64,000 nucleotides of DNA from contig NZ_WMIF01000004.1 of NCBI RefSeq assembly GCF_009711185.1, positions 124,001-188,000 of the forward strand, written 5' to 3'. The position numbers and the translations under genes are program-made. Under the pieces are notes generated by a model. That model ran no database searches. It saw only the letters and a program-made list of their open reading frames with translations, and was not told where the DNA came from. Position 1 is the stretch's first letter. Each line of letters starts with the position of its first letter. This DNA is from Paracoccus limosus. Lineage in GTDB: Bacteria; Pseudomonadota; Alphaproteobacteria; Rhodobacterales; Rhodobacteraceae. Shown here one piece after another: positions 50,819 through 61,200 of this stretch.

Positions 50819-53800
50819 CCCGCGAGCAGCGCGGCATTGCCGCCGGCCGCTGTCGTATCGACGCACAGATGGCGCTCATGCGCGGCATGCGCCTGATCGG
50901 GCATGGCGGTGATCAGGGGTCGCAGCGGACCGCTGCCTGCGGCCAGCGCCTGCGCCAGCATCCGCGCCTGATCGGCCCCACCCCACCAGAGCACCGCCGA
51001 GAAGGCATCGCTGTCGGCCAGCGATTGCGCGTCGGGCAGGGCTTCCATCGCCACGGCCTGCCCGCCCAGCGCCCGCACCGCCGAGACCTGGGCCTGGCGC
51101 GCGGCCTCGTCCGGGCCAAGGCACAGTACCGGGGCGCGCGTGAACAGGCGCAGCCGGTTCAATTCGCCGGTGGGGCCGGGCATGAAGCGTTCGGCGATCT
51201 CGGTTTCCGGCAGGGCGGGGATGGCGGCAAGGCTTGCCACCGGATCGACACGTCCCAGCACCGGCTGGCCCTGACCGGGCTGGGCCGGCGCATAGAAGCG
51301 GTTGAGATAAAGCGGGCCGCCCGCCTTGGGTCCGGTGCCCGAAAGCCCCTCGCCGCCAAAGGGCTGGCTGCCGACCACGGCGCCGATCTGGTTGCGGTTG
51401 ACGTAGATATTGCCGGCATGCACCGCCTCGGAGACCTCCTGCACGCGGGCATCGATGCGGGAATGCAGGCCGAAGGTCAGGCCGTAGCCGCGCGCGTTGA
51501 TCGCCGCGATCACCTTGTCGATCTGGCCGGCGCGGAAGGTCGCGACATGCAGCACCGGGCCAAAGATCTCACGCTCGAGCGCGGCGATGCCGGGCACGGT
51601 CATCAGGGTCGGCGGCACATAGGTGCCCGACTGCGGCGCGGGCAGCGCGTGGGCGATGCGGGCCTTGTTCTGGCGCAGATAGGCAAGGATGCCGTCGCGT
51701 GCCTCGGCGTCGATCACCGGGCCCACGTCGGTGGACAGCTGCCACGGATCGCCGATGGTCAGTTCGTCCATGGCGCCCTTGATCATCTCGATCAGATGCG
51801 GGGCGATGTCGTCCTGCACGTAAAGGCAGCGCAGCGCCGAGCAGCGTTGCCCGGCCGAGCGGAAGCTGGAGGCGACGATATCGCGCACCGCCTGTTCCGG
51901 CAGCGCGGTCGAATCGACGATCATCGCATTCAGTCCGCCGGTCTCGGCGATCAGAGGCGTGCCCGGCGCCATGTGGCGGGCCATGGCGCGGTTAATGGTC
52001 TGGGCGGTTTCGGTCGAGCCGGTAAAGACCACGCCGTTCACACGGGCGTCGCTGGTCAGCGCGGCGCCCACCGTGCCGCCCTGCCCCGGCAAGAGTTGCA
52101 GCGCGGCAAGCGGCACGCCGGCCTGATGCAGCAGCCGCACGGCGATGGCCGCGATCAGCGGCGTCTGTTCGGCGGGTTTGGCCAGCACCGCATTGCCGGC
52201 CATCAGCGCGGCGGCAATCTGTCCGGTAAAGATCGCCAGCGGAAAGTTCCACGGGCTGATCGCCACGATCACGCCGCGCGGGGCGCGGGCCGATCGCGCG
52301 CCCTCGGCGGCATAGTAGCGCAGGAAATCCACCGCCTCGCGCAGTTCACCCACCGCATCGGGCAGGGTCTTGCCGGCCTCGCGCGCCAAGGCGGCAAAGA
52401 TCGGGCCGAAGTTTTCCTCGTAAAGATCGGCGGCGCGGCACAGGACGGCGGCACGTTCGGCCGGGGGCGCGTCCCAGATGCGGGCATCGGCAATGGCCTG
52501 CGTGGCGGCCCTGGCATCAGCCTCGGTCACCTGCGCGATCTCGGCGCCGGTGGCGGGATCGCGCAGCGCGACCGGGGTGCCGCTGGCGGGCGAGACGGTG
52601 ATCGGGGCGGCATCGGGCAGCGCGACGGCGCGGGCAGCCTCGATGGCGGCCAGCGTGTCTTCGTCGCTGAGATCGAAACCGCGCGAGTTCATGCGGCCTT
52701 GGCCAAAGATCGCGTCGGGCGCGCGCAGGCTGGCGGGGGCGCGGGCGCTGGCCAGCGCGGCGATGGGATCGCGGGCGACCTCTTCGGGCGAGACCGATTC
52801 ATCGACGATCTGATGCACGAAGCTGCTGTTCGCGCCGTTTTCCAGCAGGCGGCGCACCAGATAGGCCAGCAGGTCGCGATGGGCGCCGACCGGGGCATAG
52901 ATGCGGCAGCGACCCTTGGTGTCGGCCAGCACGATGTCATGCAGCCGCTCGCCCATGCCATGCAGGCGCTGGAACTCGAAGGCGATGCCGCCGGCCTCGG
53001 CAACCATTTCCAGCACGGCGGCGACGGTCTGGGCGTTGTGGGTGGCGAATTGCGGATAGATGCGGTCGGCATGGCCGATCAGCTTGCGCGCATTGGCGAT
53101 ATAGCTGACATCGGTGCCGGTCTTCGAGGTGAACAGCGGAAAGCCCGGCAGGCCCTCGACCTGGGCGCGCTTGATTTCGCTGTCCCAATAGGCGCCCTTG
53201 ACCAGACGCACCATGATCTTGCGGTCAAGGCGCTGCGTCAGTTCGTAAAGCCAGTCGATGACCAGACCGGCGCGTTTGCCGTAAGCCTGCACCACCACGC
53301 CGAAGCCGTCCCAGCCGGCCAGCGACGGGTCCGACAGCACCGCTTCGATCACACCCATCGACAGCACCAGCCGGTCCTGTTCCTCGGCGTCGATGTTCAT
53401 GCCCATGCCGGCGGCCTTGGCGGCCTGAGCGAGCTTCAGAACAACCGGCACCAGCTCGGCCAGCACGCGGGCCTCATTGGAGATCTCGTAGCGGGGGTGC
53501 AGCGCGGAAAGCTTGATCGAGATGCCGGGGTTCATCTGCACCGAACCCTTGTCACAGGCTTTGGCGATGGCGGCGATGGCCTCGGCATAGTCGCGGGCAT
53601 AGCGGGCGGCATCGCGCGCCGTCATCGCGGCCTCGCCCAGCATGTCATAGCTGTAGGTAAAACCCTGCGCCTCGCGGGTGCGGGCCCGGTCCAGCGCCTT
53701 TTCGATGGTCTCGCCCAGCACGAACTGGCGGCCCATTTCCTTCATCGCGCGACCGACGGCGGTGCGGATCACCGGCTCGCCCAGACGTTTCAGCGCGCCG

Positions 53801-54222
53801 CGCAGGGTGCCGGCAATGCCGCCCTGATCGTCATCGAGCACCTTGCCGGTCAGCATCAAGGCCCAGGTCGAGGCATTGACGAGGCTGGAGGAGGCCTCGC
53901 CCAGATGGCGGCCCCAGTCCGAGGGGGCGATCTTGTCCTCGATCAGCGCGTCGATGGTCGAGCGGTCGGGGACGCGCAGCATCGCCTCGGCCAGACACAT
54001 CAGCGCGACGCCCTCGCGCGTCGAGAGGCCGTATTCCGACAGGAAATGCTCCATCAGGCTGGGCTTGGCCTCGGCGCGGATGCGGCGCACCAGATCGGCG
54101 CCGCGCGCGGTGATCGCGTCGCGAGAGGTCTGCGACAGCGCGGCCTCGGCCACCAGCCGGTCGAGCAACTGGGCCTCGTCCTGAAATTTCGCGGCAAGGC
54201 CAAGGTCGGCAAGCTGGGTCAT
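50815..54222 (-). CDS. putA: bifunctional proline dehydrogenase / L-glutamate-gamma-semialdehyde dehydrogenase PutA (1135 aa)
   Basis: Oxidises proline to glutamate in two channelled steps. The FAD-dependent proline dehydrogenase half includes IKLSALHPRYEISNEARVL and MVRLVKGAYWDSEIKRAQVE. The NAD-dependent half includes VFTGSTETAQTINRAM and SSFRSAGQRCSALR, with the catalytic Cys near residue 794. A C-terminal tail is present. It has no N-terminal ribbon-helix-helix DNA-binding domain, so it is not its own repressor. Control is left to the divergent Lrp-type gene at 54333. ATG and length are typical of alphaproteobacterial PutA. Confidence 0.96.
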   Translation of the reverse strand: MTQLADLGLAAKFQDEAQLLDRLVAEAALSQTSRDAITARGADLVRRIRAEAKPSLMEHFLSEYGLSTREGVALMCLAEAMLRVPDRSTIDALIEDKIAPSDWGRHLGEASSSLVNASTWALMLTGKVLDDDQGGIAGTLRGALKRLGEPVIRTAVGRAMKEMGRQFVLGETIEKALDRARTREAQGFTYSYDMLGEAAMTARDAARYARDYAEAIAAIAKACDKGSVQMNPGISIKLSALHPRYEISNEARVLAELVPVVLKLAQAAKAAGMGMNIDAEEQDRLVLSMGVIEAVLSDPSLAGWDGFGVVVQAYGKRAGLVIDWLYELTQRLDRKIMVRLVKGAYWDSEIKRAQVEGLPGFPLFTSKTGTDVSYIANARKLIGHADRIYPQFATHNAQTVAAVLEMVAEAGGIAFEFQRLHGMGERLHDIVLADTKGRCRIYAPVGAHRDLLAYLVRRLLENGANSSFVHQIVDESVSPEEVARDPIAALASARAPASLRAPDAIFGQGRMNSRGFDLSDEDTLAAIEAARAVALPDAAPITVSPASGTPVALRDPATGAEIAQVTEADARAATQAIADARIWDAPPAERAAVLCRAADLYEENFGPIFAALAREAGKTLPDAVGELREAVDFLRYYAAEGARSARAPRGVIVAISPWNFPLAIFTGQIAAALMAGNAVLAKPAEQTPLIAAIAVRLLHQAGVPLAALQLLPGQGGTVGAALTSDARVNGVVFTGSTETAQTINRAMARHMAPGTPLIAETGGLNAMIVDSTALPEQAVRDIVASSFRSAGQRCSALRCLYVQDDIAPHLIEMIKGAMDELTIGDPWQLSTDVGPVIDAEARDGILAYLRQNKARIAHALPAPQSGTYVPPTLMTVPGIAALEREIFGPVLHVATFRAGQIDKVIAAINARGYGLTFGLHSRIDARVQEVSEAVHAGNIYVNRNQIGAVVGSQPFGGEGLSGTGPKAGGPLYLNRFYAPAQPGQGQPVLGRVDPVASLAAIPALPETEIAERFMPGPTGELNRLRLFTRAPVLCLGPDEAARQAQVSAVRALGGQAVAMEALPDAQSLADSDAFSAVLWWGGADQARMLAQALAAGSGPLRPLITAMPDQAHAAHERHLCVDTTAAGGNAALLAG

Positions 54223-54277
54223 CTGGTGTCTCCTGAATTCAGTGGCAGGATTACAGGCAGGGCCATGGACGATGTGA

Positions 54278-54301
54278 CCATTTCATGGCAAATTCATGGC
54301 C
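54278..54301. promoter_or_regulatory. possible PutR operator: tandem TTCATGG repeats
   Basis: CATTTCATGG and AATTCATGG occur in direct repeat with an 11 bp period, one helical turn apart, and CCAT-TTC-ATGG is itself palindromic. It lies between putA and the Lrp-type regulator, where Lrp proteins usually bind in tandem sites. Confidence 0.4.
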
Positions 54302-54332
54302 CATCGTAACATATTTGGCGGGGTTTTCAGCC

Positions 54333-54797
54333 ATGGACGAGTCGCTGGACGCAACCAATGTGAAGATCCTGCGCGAACTGGTCGCCAATGCCCGCATTCC
54401 CATCACCGAGCTGGCGCGCAAGGTCGGACTGTCGAAGACCCCGGTTGCCTTGCGAATCAAGCAGATGGAGGAGATGGGCCTGATCACCGGCTACCGCGCC
54501 ATCCTGTCGCCGCTGAAGCTGGGATTGACACATGTGACCTATGTCGAGGTGCGCATGTCGGACACCCGGCAAAAGGCGCTGGAGCAGTTCAACGCTGCCG
54601 TGCGCGCCATCCCCGAGGTCGAGGAATGCTACATGATCGCCGGCGGCTTCGACTATCTTCTGAAGGTGCGCTCGCCCGATATGGCGGGCTATCGCCGCAT
54701 CATGGCGGAAAAGATCTCGGCCCTGCCGCATATCCATGCCACAACCAGCTATGTCTCGATGGAGGCGGTGGTCGAGCAGAACTGGACCGAGCTTTAG
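54333..54797 (+). CDS. putR: Lrp/AsnC-family regulator, probable PutR (154 aa)
   Basis: A leucine-responsive-type regulator. The HTH is NARIPITELARKVGLSKTPVALRI (about residues 20-43), followed by the RAM ligand-binding domain with VTYVEVRMSDTRQKALEQF and IAGGFDYLLKVRS. It is divergent from putA with a 110 bp gap, the layout of PutR, which senses proline and activates putA. The ATG at 54333 gives the standard length; an upstream ATG at 54285 adds 16 residues of promoter sequence. Confidence 0.9.
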   Translation: MDESLDATNVKILRELVANARIPITELARKVGLSKTPVALRIKQMEEMGLITGYRAILSPLKLGLTHVTYVEVRMSDTRQKALEQFNAAVRAIPEVEECYMIAGGFDYLLKVRSPDMAGYRRIMAEKISALPHIHATTSYVSMEAVVEQNWTEL

Positions 54798-54861
54798 GGG
54801 GCGTGGCGGGCGGCGGCAAGCTGGGCTAGAGCGCGGCACGGGTCCGCCCGGCGGCGCGGCC

Positions 54862-54899
54862 GGTGCCTCCGGCGGGGATATTCGGGCACGAAAGAATGG
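54862..54899 (+). repeat. degenerate family B repeat
   Basis: GCCTCCGGCGGGGATATTCG followed by GGCACGAAAGAATGG keeps the GGGATATT-CG and CACGAAAGAA parts of family B but has lost the stem. It lies 30 bp before the LysR gene start. Confidence 0.55.
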
Positions 54900-54928
54900 C
54901 CGGTTCCGGGGGCCACGGGAGGGGACGG

Positions 54929-55825
54929 ATGGACTTCAAATGGCTGGAGGACTTTCTGGTTCTGGCCGAGACGCACAGCTTTTCGCGCTCGGCCGAACTG
55001 CGCGGGGTGACGCAGAGCGCGTTTTCCCGCCGCATCCGGGCGCTGGAGGAATGGCTGGGCACCGATCTGTTGTCGCGCGAAAGCTATCCGGTGCGGCTGA
55101 CCCCCGAGGGCATGCTGTTTCGCGAGACCGCCGAAGAGGCCGTGCGCATGATCCAGGCGCGCCGGGCCGAGTTTCGCGACCACACCCGGGCGCGCGGCGG
55201 CGAGATTTCCTTTGTGGCGCTGCACAGCCTGACCGTGACCTTTCTGCCCGGCTGGCTGATGCGGCTGAAGGCCGCGACCGGGCAAATGACCAGCCGGGTG
55301 AAGCCCGAGAATTTCGACCGCTGCATCGAGGCTCTGACCGAGGGCGGTTATGATTTTTTCCTGACCTATGCCCATCCGCAGGTGAACATTCCGCTGGATC
55401 CCGGTGGCTTTCCGCATCTGGTGGTGGGCACCGACCAGCTGGTTGCCGTGGCGCGCCCCGGCTGGCCGCCGGAATGGCAAAGCGAAGGCATGCCGATGCT
55501 GAAATATTCGCGCGGCAGTTTTCTGAACGAGATGGCGCGCATCGCCCTGGCCCAGCCCGGCGCGCCGCGCGTCTATACCGCCCATACCGATGAGGCCAGC
55601 ATGGCCGAGTCGATGAAGAGCATGGCCGTGGCCGGGCATGGCATGGTCTGGCTGCCGCGCCTGCTGGTCGAGGCCGAGATCGACAGCGGCCGGCTGGAGG
55701 TCGTGGCCACCGAACTGCCGATGCAGATCCGGCTTTATCGCAATGCCGCGCGCGGGCGGGGCATCACCGGCCGGGTCTGGGATGCCGCGCGCGAGCTGGG
55801 CGCGGGTTATTCGAAAACGGAATAA
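54929..55825 (+). CDS. LysR-family regulator next to aspA (298 aa)
   Basis: A LysR-type regulator. The HTH (FLVLAETHSFSRSAELRGV, then TQSAFSRRIRALEEWLG) is at the N-terminus and the two-lobe effector domain follows. A GGGAGGGG site 4 nt before the ATG supports the start. It is upstream of aspA on the same strand, with a 156 bp gap, so it may regulate aspartate ammonia-lyase or its own operon. The effector-domain sequence gives no clear hint of ligand. Confidence 0.9.
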   Translation: MDFKWLEDFLVLAETHSFSRSAELRGVTQSAFSRRIRALEEWLGTDLLSRESYPVRLTPEGMLFRETAEEAVRMIQARRAEFRDHTRARGGEISFVALHSLTVTFLPGWLMRLKAATGQMTSRVKPENFDRCIEALTEGGYDFFLTYAHPQVNIPLDPGGFPHLVVGTDQLVAVARPGWPPEWQSEGMPMLKYSRGSFLNEMARIALAQPGAPRVYTAHTDEASMAESMKSMAVAGHGMVWLPRLLVEAEIDSGRLEVVATELPMQIRLYRNAARGRGITGRVWDAARELGAGYSKTE

Positions 55826-55981
55826 CCCAGCCGGACTTGGCATTGGCATTGCTGGGGCAAAGCGCCTAGATTTACGGCAAGGAAGCGATCGACCTTTTCC
55901 GATTACCCAACACAAACAGACAGTTGGCCATGCCGATCCCCGCGGTCCCGCGGATGTCGCGCCATGCGCCCGAGGTATATC

Positions 55982-57388
55982 ATGACCCAGACCCGCAACG
56001 AACATGACCTGCTTGGCGACCGCGAGATCCCGGCGGCGGCCTATTGGGGCGTTCACACCCTGCGCGCCGTCGAGAATTTCCAGATCTCGGGGCGCACCAT
56101 CGGCGAGATCCCCGAGCTGGTGCGCTCACTGGCCGCGATCAAGCAGGCAGCGGCGCTTGCCAATGCCGATCTGGGCCTGCTGAGCCCCGAGCGCCGCGAC
56201 GCCATCGTCGCCGCCTGCGAGGAAATCCGCGCCGGCAAGCTGCATGACCAGTTCGTCGTCGACCAGATCCAGGGCGGCGCCGGCACCTCGACCAACATGA
56301 ACGCCAATGAGGTCATCGCCAACCGCGCGCTGGAGATCATGGGGCACCAGAAGGGCCAGTATCAGTTCCTGCACCCCAATGAGCATGTGAACATGAGCCA
56401 GTCGACCAACGACGTCTATCCGACGGCGCTGCGGCTGGCGACCTGGAAGGGCATCCAGAAGCTGATCGGCGCGCTGTCGAGCCTGCGCGGTGCCTTCGAG
56501 GTCAAGGCCGTCGAATTCGCCGACATCCTGAAGATGGGCCGCACCCAGTTGCAGGAAGCCGTGCCGATGACCCTGGGGCAGGAGTTCAACACCTATGCCG
56601 TGATGCTGGGCGAGGATGAGCATCGTCTGGCCGAAGTGTCACAACTGGTCTGCGAGATCAATCTGGGCGCCACCGCCATAGGCACCGGCATCACCACCCA
56701 TCCCGAATATGCCGAGCGCGTCCGGGCCCGGCTGGCCGAGATCACCGTGATCCCGGTCGTCACCGCCTTTGACCTGATCGAGGCGACGCAGGATTGCGGC
56801 TGCTTCGTGCAGGTCTCGGGTGTGCTGAAGCGCGTCGCGGTGAAACTGTCGAAAACCTGCAACGACCTGCGGCTGCTGTCCTCGGGTCCGCGCGCCGGCT
56901 TCAACGAGATCAACCTGCCCGCCAAACAGGCCGGGTCCTCGATCATGCCGGGCAAGGTGAACCCGGTCATCCCCGAGGTGATGAACCAGGTCTGTTTCGA
57001 GGTCATCGGCAATGACATGACCATCACCATGGCCGCCGAGGGCGGGCAATTGCAGCTGAATGCGTTCGAGCCGGTGATCGCCTATTCGATGTTCCGCTCG
57101 GTCGACCATCTGGTGGCGGGCTGCGCCACGCTGGAGACAAATTGCGTGCGCGGCATCACCGCCAACCGCGACGTGCTGAAAGAGACCGTGCGCCGGTCCA
57201 TCGGCATCGTCACCGCGCTGAACCCCTATATCGGCTATGCGGCGGCGACCGAGGTCGCGACCGAGGCGCATCTGACCGGGCGCGGCGTCTATGAGCTGGT
57301 GCTGGAAAAGGGCCTGCTGCCGAAAGAGCGTCTGGACGCGATCCTGCAACCCGAGACCCTGACCCGCCCCGCGGCCTTTGTGGCATAA
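55982..57388 (+). CDS. aspA: aspartate ammonia-lyase (468 aa)
   Basis: Cleaves aspartate into fumarate and ammonia. The superfamily signature GSSIMPGKVNPVIPEV is intact, with the preceding loop THPEYAERVRARL and STNDVYPTALRLATWKG for substrate binding. Length is normal for AspA (about 468-478) and the start ATG at 55982 has a GAGG site 6 nt upstream. An upstream ATG at 55964 adds 6 residues. It is followed by a good terminator at 57414-57440. Confidence 0.95.
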   Translation: MTQTRNEHDLLGDREIPAAAYWGVHTLRAVENFQISGRTIGEIPELVRSLAAIKQAAALANADLGLLSPERRDAIVAACEEIRAGKLHDQFVVDQIQGGAGTSTNMNANEVIANRALEIMGHQKGQYQFLHPNEHVNMSQSTNDVYPTALRLATWKGIQKLIGALSSLRGAFEVKAVEFADILKMGRTQLQEAVPMTLGQEFNTYAVMLGEDEHRLAEVSQLVCEINLGATAIGTGITTHPEYAERVRARLAEITVIPVVTAFDLIEATQDCGCFVQVSGVLKRVAVKLSKTCNDLRLLSSGPRAGFNEINLPAKQAGSSIMPGKVNPVIPEVMNQVCFEVIGNDMTITMAAEGGQLQLNAFEPVIAYSMFRSVDHLVAGCATLETNCVRGITANRDVLKETVRRSIGIVTALNPYIGYAAATEVATEAHLTGRGVYELVLEKGLLPKERLDAILQPETLTRPAAFVA

Positions 57389-57413
57389 GGCACGCGACGC
57401 GCGAGATGCGAGA

Positions 57414-57440
57414 GCCCCCGGAAATGATCCGGGGGCTTTT
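57414..57440 (+). terminator. intrinsic terminator of aspA
   Basis: GCCCCCGGA (57414-57422) pairs perfectly with TCCGGGGGC (57428-57436) over a 5-nt loop, followed by TTTT (57437-57440). It lies 26 bp after the stop. Confidence 0.9.
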
Positions 57441-57490
57441 GCATTTGGGGGCGGCCAATGTGAGGAGGCCGGGCGCGGAGAGGCGTCGTC

Positions 57491-57580
57491 ATGATCATGA
57501 GAGGCATGGAGCTGGCAGCGACCCGAACAGGAACGTCCTTGCGCTGCCGTGGTCCTATGGCTCGCCTGCCGGGCGTTTGA
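57491..57580 (+). other. possible 29-codon small ORF between aspA and the LysR gene
   Basis: An ATG at 57491 follows a GGAGAGG-like site by 7 nt and opens a 29-codon frame starting MIMRGMELAATRTGTSLRC and ending at TGA 57578-57580. It lies in a 213 bp gap after the aspA terminator. Nothing else supports coding, and the composition is Arg-rich, so it may be chance. The rest of the gap shows nothing more. Confidence 0.2.
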
Positions 57581-57601
57581 ACACTATCGCCCAGCGCCCC
57601 T

Positions 57602-58486
57602 TCACTCGCGATCCCCCGCCACCTCGTCCAGCAGAAAGGCCCGGAACTTGCGGATGGCGGGGCGGTTGCGGCGGCCCTTGGGATAGGCCAGCCAGAAACT
57701 GCGCCCCATGTCCGAGACCTGCGCAAAGGGCTGCACCAGACTGCCGGTCGCCAGCTCATGGCGGAAAAAGCGCGGCATCAGCATGGCCACGCCATAGCCG
57801 GCCAAGGCCGCCCGCGCCTCGTGCAGGTCGGTCGACAGCGTCAGCCCGGGCTTGCCATAGCTTGCGGTGAAATCCACCCCTGCCTCGCGCATCCACAGCG
57901 CCCAATAGGGATCGCCCCGGTCCAGCAGCGGCAGTTTCAGCAGGTCGGCCGGCTCGTCCAGCGGGCATTTGCGCAAGAGCTCGGGCGACAGCATCGGCGT
58001 ATATTCGATCGACATCAGCTGATGGGCCTCAAGCCCGGGCCAGTCGCCGGTGCCGGCGCGGATCACCACGCTGATGTCCTCGCGGCCGAAATCGACGATG
58101 TCGTCGCTGGTCTCCAGCCGCACGGCAAGGTTGGGGTTGTTCATCTGAAACTTGCCCAGCCGCGGCGAAAGCCATGCCCCCGCCAGCGTTGGCACGGTGC
58201 TGATCGACAGGGTCGAGATCGTGTCGGCCGAAGGGTCGGCAAAGGCCTCGCGCAGCATGTCGAAGGCGTCGATGGTCGGACGGGCGAACAGCGCCCCGGT
58301 CTCGGTCAGGGAAATCCCGCGCGGCTTGCGCAGGAACAGCGGCGTGCCCAGCCGCTCCTCAAGCAGCCGGATCTGGTAGCTGACGGCCGCCTGCGTCATG
58401 CCCAGTTCCTCCGCCGCGCGGGTAAAGCTGAGGTGGCGGGCGACGGCCTCGAAGGCGCGCAATGCAGCAAGGGGCGGGACAGACAT
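57602..58486 (-). CDS. LysR-family regulator, GcvA-like (294 aa)
   Basis: A LysR-type regulator of the GcvA/AmpR group: PPLAALRAFEAVARHLSFTR, then AAEELGMTQAAVSYQIRLLE is the family's helix-turn-helix. The effector domain has STVPTLAGAWLSPRLGKF and LEARAALAGYGVAMLM-type region. It is divergent from the small DUF1127-like gene at 58589 and so is the likely regulator of that gene. Ligand unknown. Confidence 0.9.
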   Translation of the reverse strand: MSVPPLAALRAFEAVARHLSFTRAAEELGMTQAAVSYQIRLLEERLGTPLFLRKPRGISLTETGALFARPTIDAFDMLREAFADPSADTISTLSISTVPTLAGAWLSPRLGKFQMNNPNLAVRLETSDDIVDFGREDISVVIRAGTGDWPGLEAHQLMSIEYTPMLSPELLRKCPLDEPADLLKLPLLDRGDPYWALWMREAGVDFTASYGKPGLTLSTDLHEARAALAGYGVAMLMPRFFRHELATGSLVQPFAQVSDMGRSFWLAYPKGRRNRPAIRKFRAFLLDEVAGDRE

Positions 58487-58588
58487 AAGTTTGCCTTATG
58501 GATACTTGCACAGGCTTTGTTGGTCAAAGCCGCTTGGCCGTAGCATAAAACGATCACGCAGCAAATGATCCGTCTGCGGAGGAGAGAA

Positions 58589-58837
58589 ATGCCACATGAT
58601 TATGCCCCCGCCCGGCAGCCCCTGGGGTTTGCCGCCCGCATCCTGACGTTCCTTGGCCTGGTGACCGAGGATAAGTCCTGCCTATGCACCGACCGCATGG
58701 CAGCCCTTGACGACCCGGCCACCCGACGGGCCATCGCGCATCTGCCGGCGCATCTGCTGCACGACATCGGCGCGGTGCCCCCGACCGCCAGCGTGATGCC
58801 GGTCGAGGGCGAAGCGCTGCGGCGCTATATGTGGTAA
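58589..58837 (+). CDS. small protein with DUF1127-like C-terminal motif (82 aa)
   Basis: An 82-residue protein with a strong GGAGGAGAGAA ribosome site directly before the ATG. Its C-terminal part RRAIAHLPAHLLHDIGAVPP resembles the LLxDIG motif of DUF1127 (YjiS-like) proteins, some of which affect phosphate and small-RNA turnover. The middle has two Cys (SCLCTD). It is divergent from a LysR gene and ends 14 bp from the end of the convergent aminotransferase. No function can be assigned. Confidence 0.7.
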   Translation: MPHDYAPARQPLGFAARILTFLGLVTEDKSCLCTDRMAALDDPATRRAIAHLPAHLLHDIGAVPPTASVMPVEGEALRRYMW

Positions 58838-58851
58838 CAAGGTCGAAGGGC

Positions 58852-60084
<1,233 letters not shown>

Positions 60085-60125
60085 TTAGGCGCGTGCCCGA
60101 GGACTGGCAAGCCGAAGGGGCAAAG

Positions 60126-60404
60126 ATGGACGAGGCAAGGTTCAAGCGGCTGCGGATGCGCAGCTGGCGCCGGGGCACCAAGGAGATGGACCTGATCCTT
60201 GGCCCGTTTTCGGACAGCCAGCTGGGCGCGCTGAGCGCAGGCGAGCTGGATCTGTATGAGCAGCTGCTGGATGAAAACGATCAGGACCTGTATCTGTGGA
60301 TCGCCGCCCGCCTGCGCGACGAACATCCGGGCCCGCAAGAGCTGCTGGCGCTGCTGGATCGTGTGGCGGGCCATGCGCAAGACCGGTTGATTGCGAAATC
60401 CTGA
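60126..60404 (+). CDS. sdhE: FAD assembly factor SdhE (92 aa)
   Basis: A small helical protein that helps attach FAD to succinate dehydrogenase. The signature RMRSWRRGTKEMDLILGPF contains the essential RG dipeptide, followed by DLYEQLLDENDQDLYLWI. ATG 60126 has an AAGGGG site 5 nt upstream and fits the standard length; an in-frame ATG at 60093 is less likely. No other sdh gene is near. Confidence 0.93.
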   Translation: MDEARFKRLRMRSWRRGTKEMDLILGPFSDSQLGALSAGELDLYEQLLDENDQDLYLWIAARLRDEHPGPQELLALLDRVAGHAQDRLIAKS

Positions 60405-60497
60405 CAGTTTTAACTAATTCTGGTGAAACTTGTGGCGCGTTAATCTGGGATTCGGCTTTTTGGTCCATGGTGGTCGACACCACGAGTCCAAACGGAA

Positions 60498-61028
60498 ATG
60501 ACCATGCCCCAGCGCAGCCCCAGTCCTGTTCGTCCGGTGCCCGCCATTCATCCGGTGGCCCAGCAATCCACGCGCGACGAATCCTATATGGAAAGCCTGC
60601 AGATCCTGGAACGCCTGCACAGGCTGTTGCTGGATCTGGTCAAGGATGAATTCGAGCGGCTGGGCCGCTCGGATCTGAACCCGGTGCAGGCACTGCTGAT
60701 CTATAACCTTGGCGCGGCCGAGGTGACGGCGGGCGAGCTGCGCACGCGCGGCATGTATCAGGGCTCGAACGTCAGCTACAATCTCAAGAAGCTGGTCGAT
60801 CTGGGCTATGTCCATCACGAACGCTCCGAGATGGACCGGCGCTCGGTCCGGGTGCGGCTGACGCCGACCGGGCAAGAGGTGCGCGACCGCGTGATCGAGC
60901 TTTTCGCCCGCCATGCCGAGGGGCTGGAGATGTCCGGCGTGCTGGACGACCCGCCGCTGGAACGGGTGAACCTGCAATGGCGCCGGGTCGAGCGTTATTG
61001 GGCAGAGCAGATCCGATACATCTATTGA
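60498..61028 (+). CDS. petP: MarR-family regulator PetP-like (176 aa)
   Basis: A MarR-type regulator of the PetP/LdtR group in alphaproteobacteria. Its winged helix includes LRTRGMYQGSNVSYNLKKLV, a conserved recognition helix, and RSEMDRRSVRVRLTPTGQEV is the wing. PetP of Rhodobacter affects cytochrome expression; LdtR in rhizobia controls an L,D-transpeptidase. No such gene is next to it here. A second ATG at 60504 is also possible. It is 93 bp after sdhE. Confidence 0.82.
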   Translation: MTMPQRSPSPVRPVPAIHPVAQQSTRDESYMESLQILERLHRLLLDLVKDEFERLGRSDLNPVQALLIYNLGAAEVTAGELRTRGMYQGSNVSYNLKKLVDLGYVHHERSEMDRRSVRVRLTPTGQEVRDRVIELFARHAEGLEMSGVLDDPPLERVNLQWRRVERYWAEQIRYIY

Positions 61029-61084
61029 AGCGATGGGCTGGCGGCCTGGGCCTGCTGCCGCAGCGGTTCGCCTGTTGCGCGGCC

Positions 61085-61132
61085 GGACCGGGGCGCTGCC
61101 CCGGACCCCGGGATATTTCGGCACGAAAGAAG
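61085..61132 (+). repeat. family B hairpin repeat
   Basis: Starts GGACCGGGGCGCTGCCCCGG and ends CACGAAAGAAG. It differs from the 49885 copy only in the loop (GCGC for CTCT) and one other base. It lies in the 172 bp between petP and the convergent gloA. Confidence 0.85.
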
Positions 61133-61200
61133 CCGAGGGCCGGGATGAGCCGGGTTCTGAAGTGCCGGTGTCGCGTTGGGCCGGGATCTGCGCGGGGCGC

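Noticed and set aside
50869..54309. A 1146-codon open frame on the plus strand
   Set aside because: It is antisense to putA. The high GC third-position bias leaves the opposite strand free of stops; the product is Arg/Gly/His-rich with no domain.
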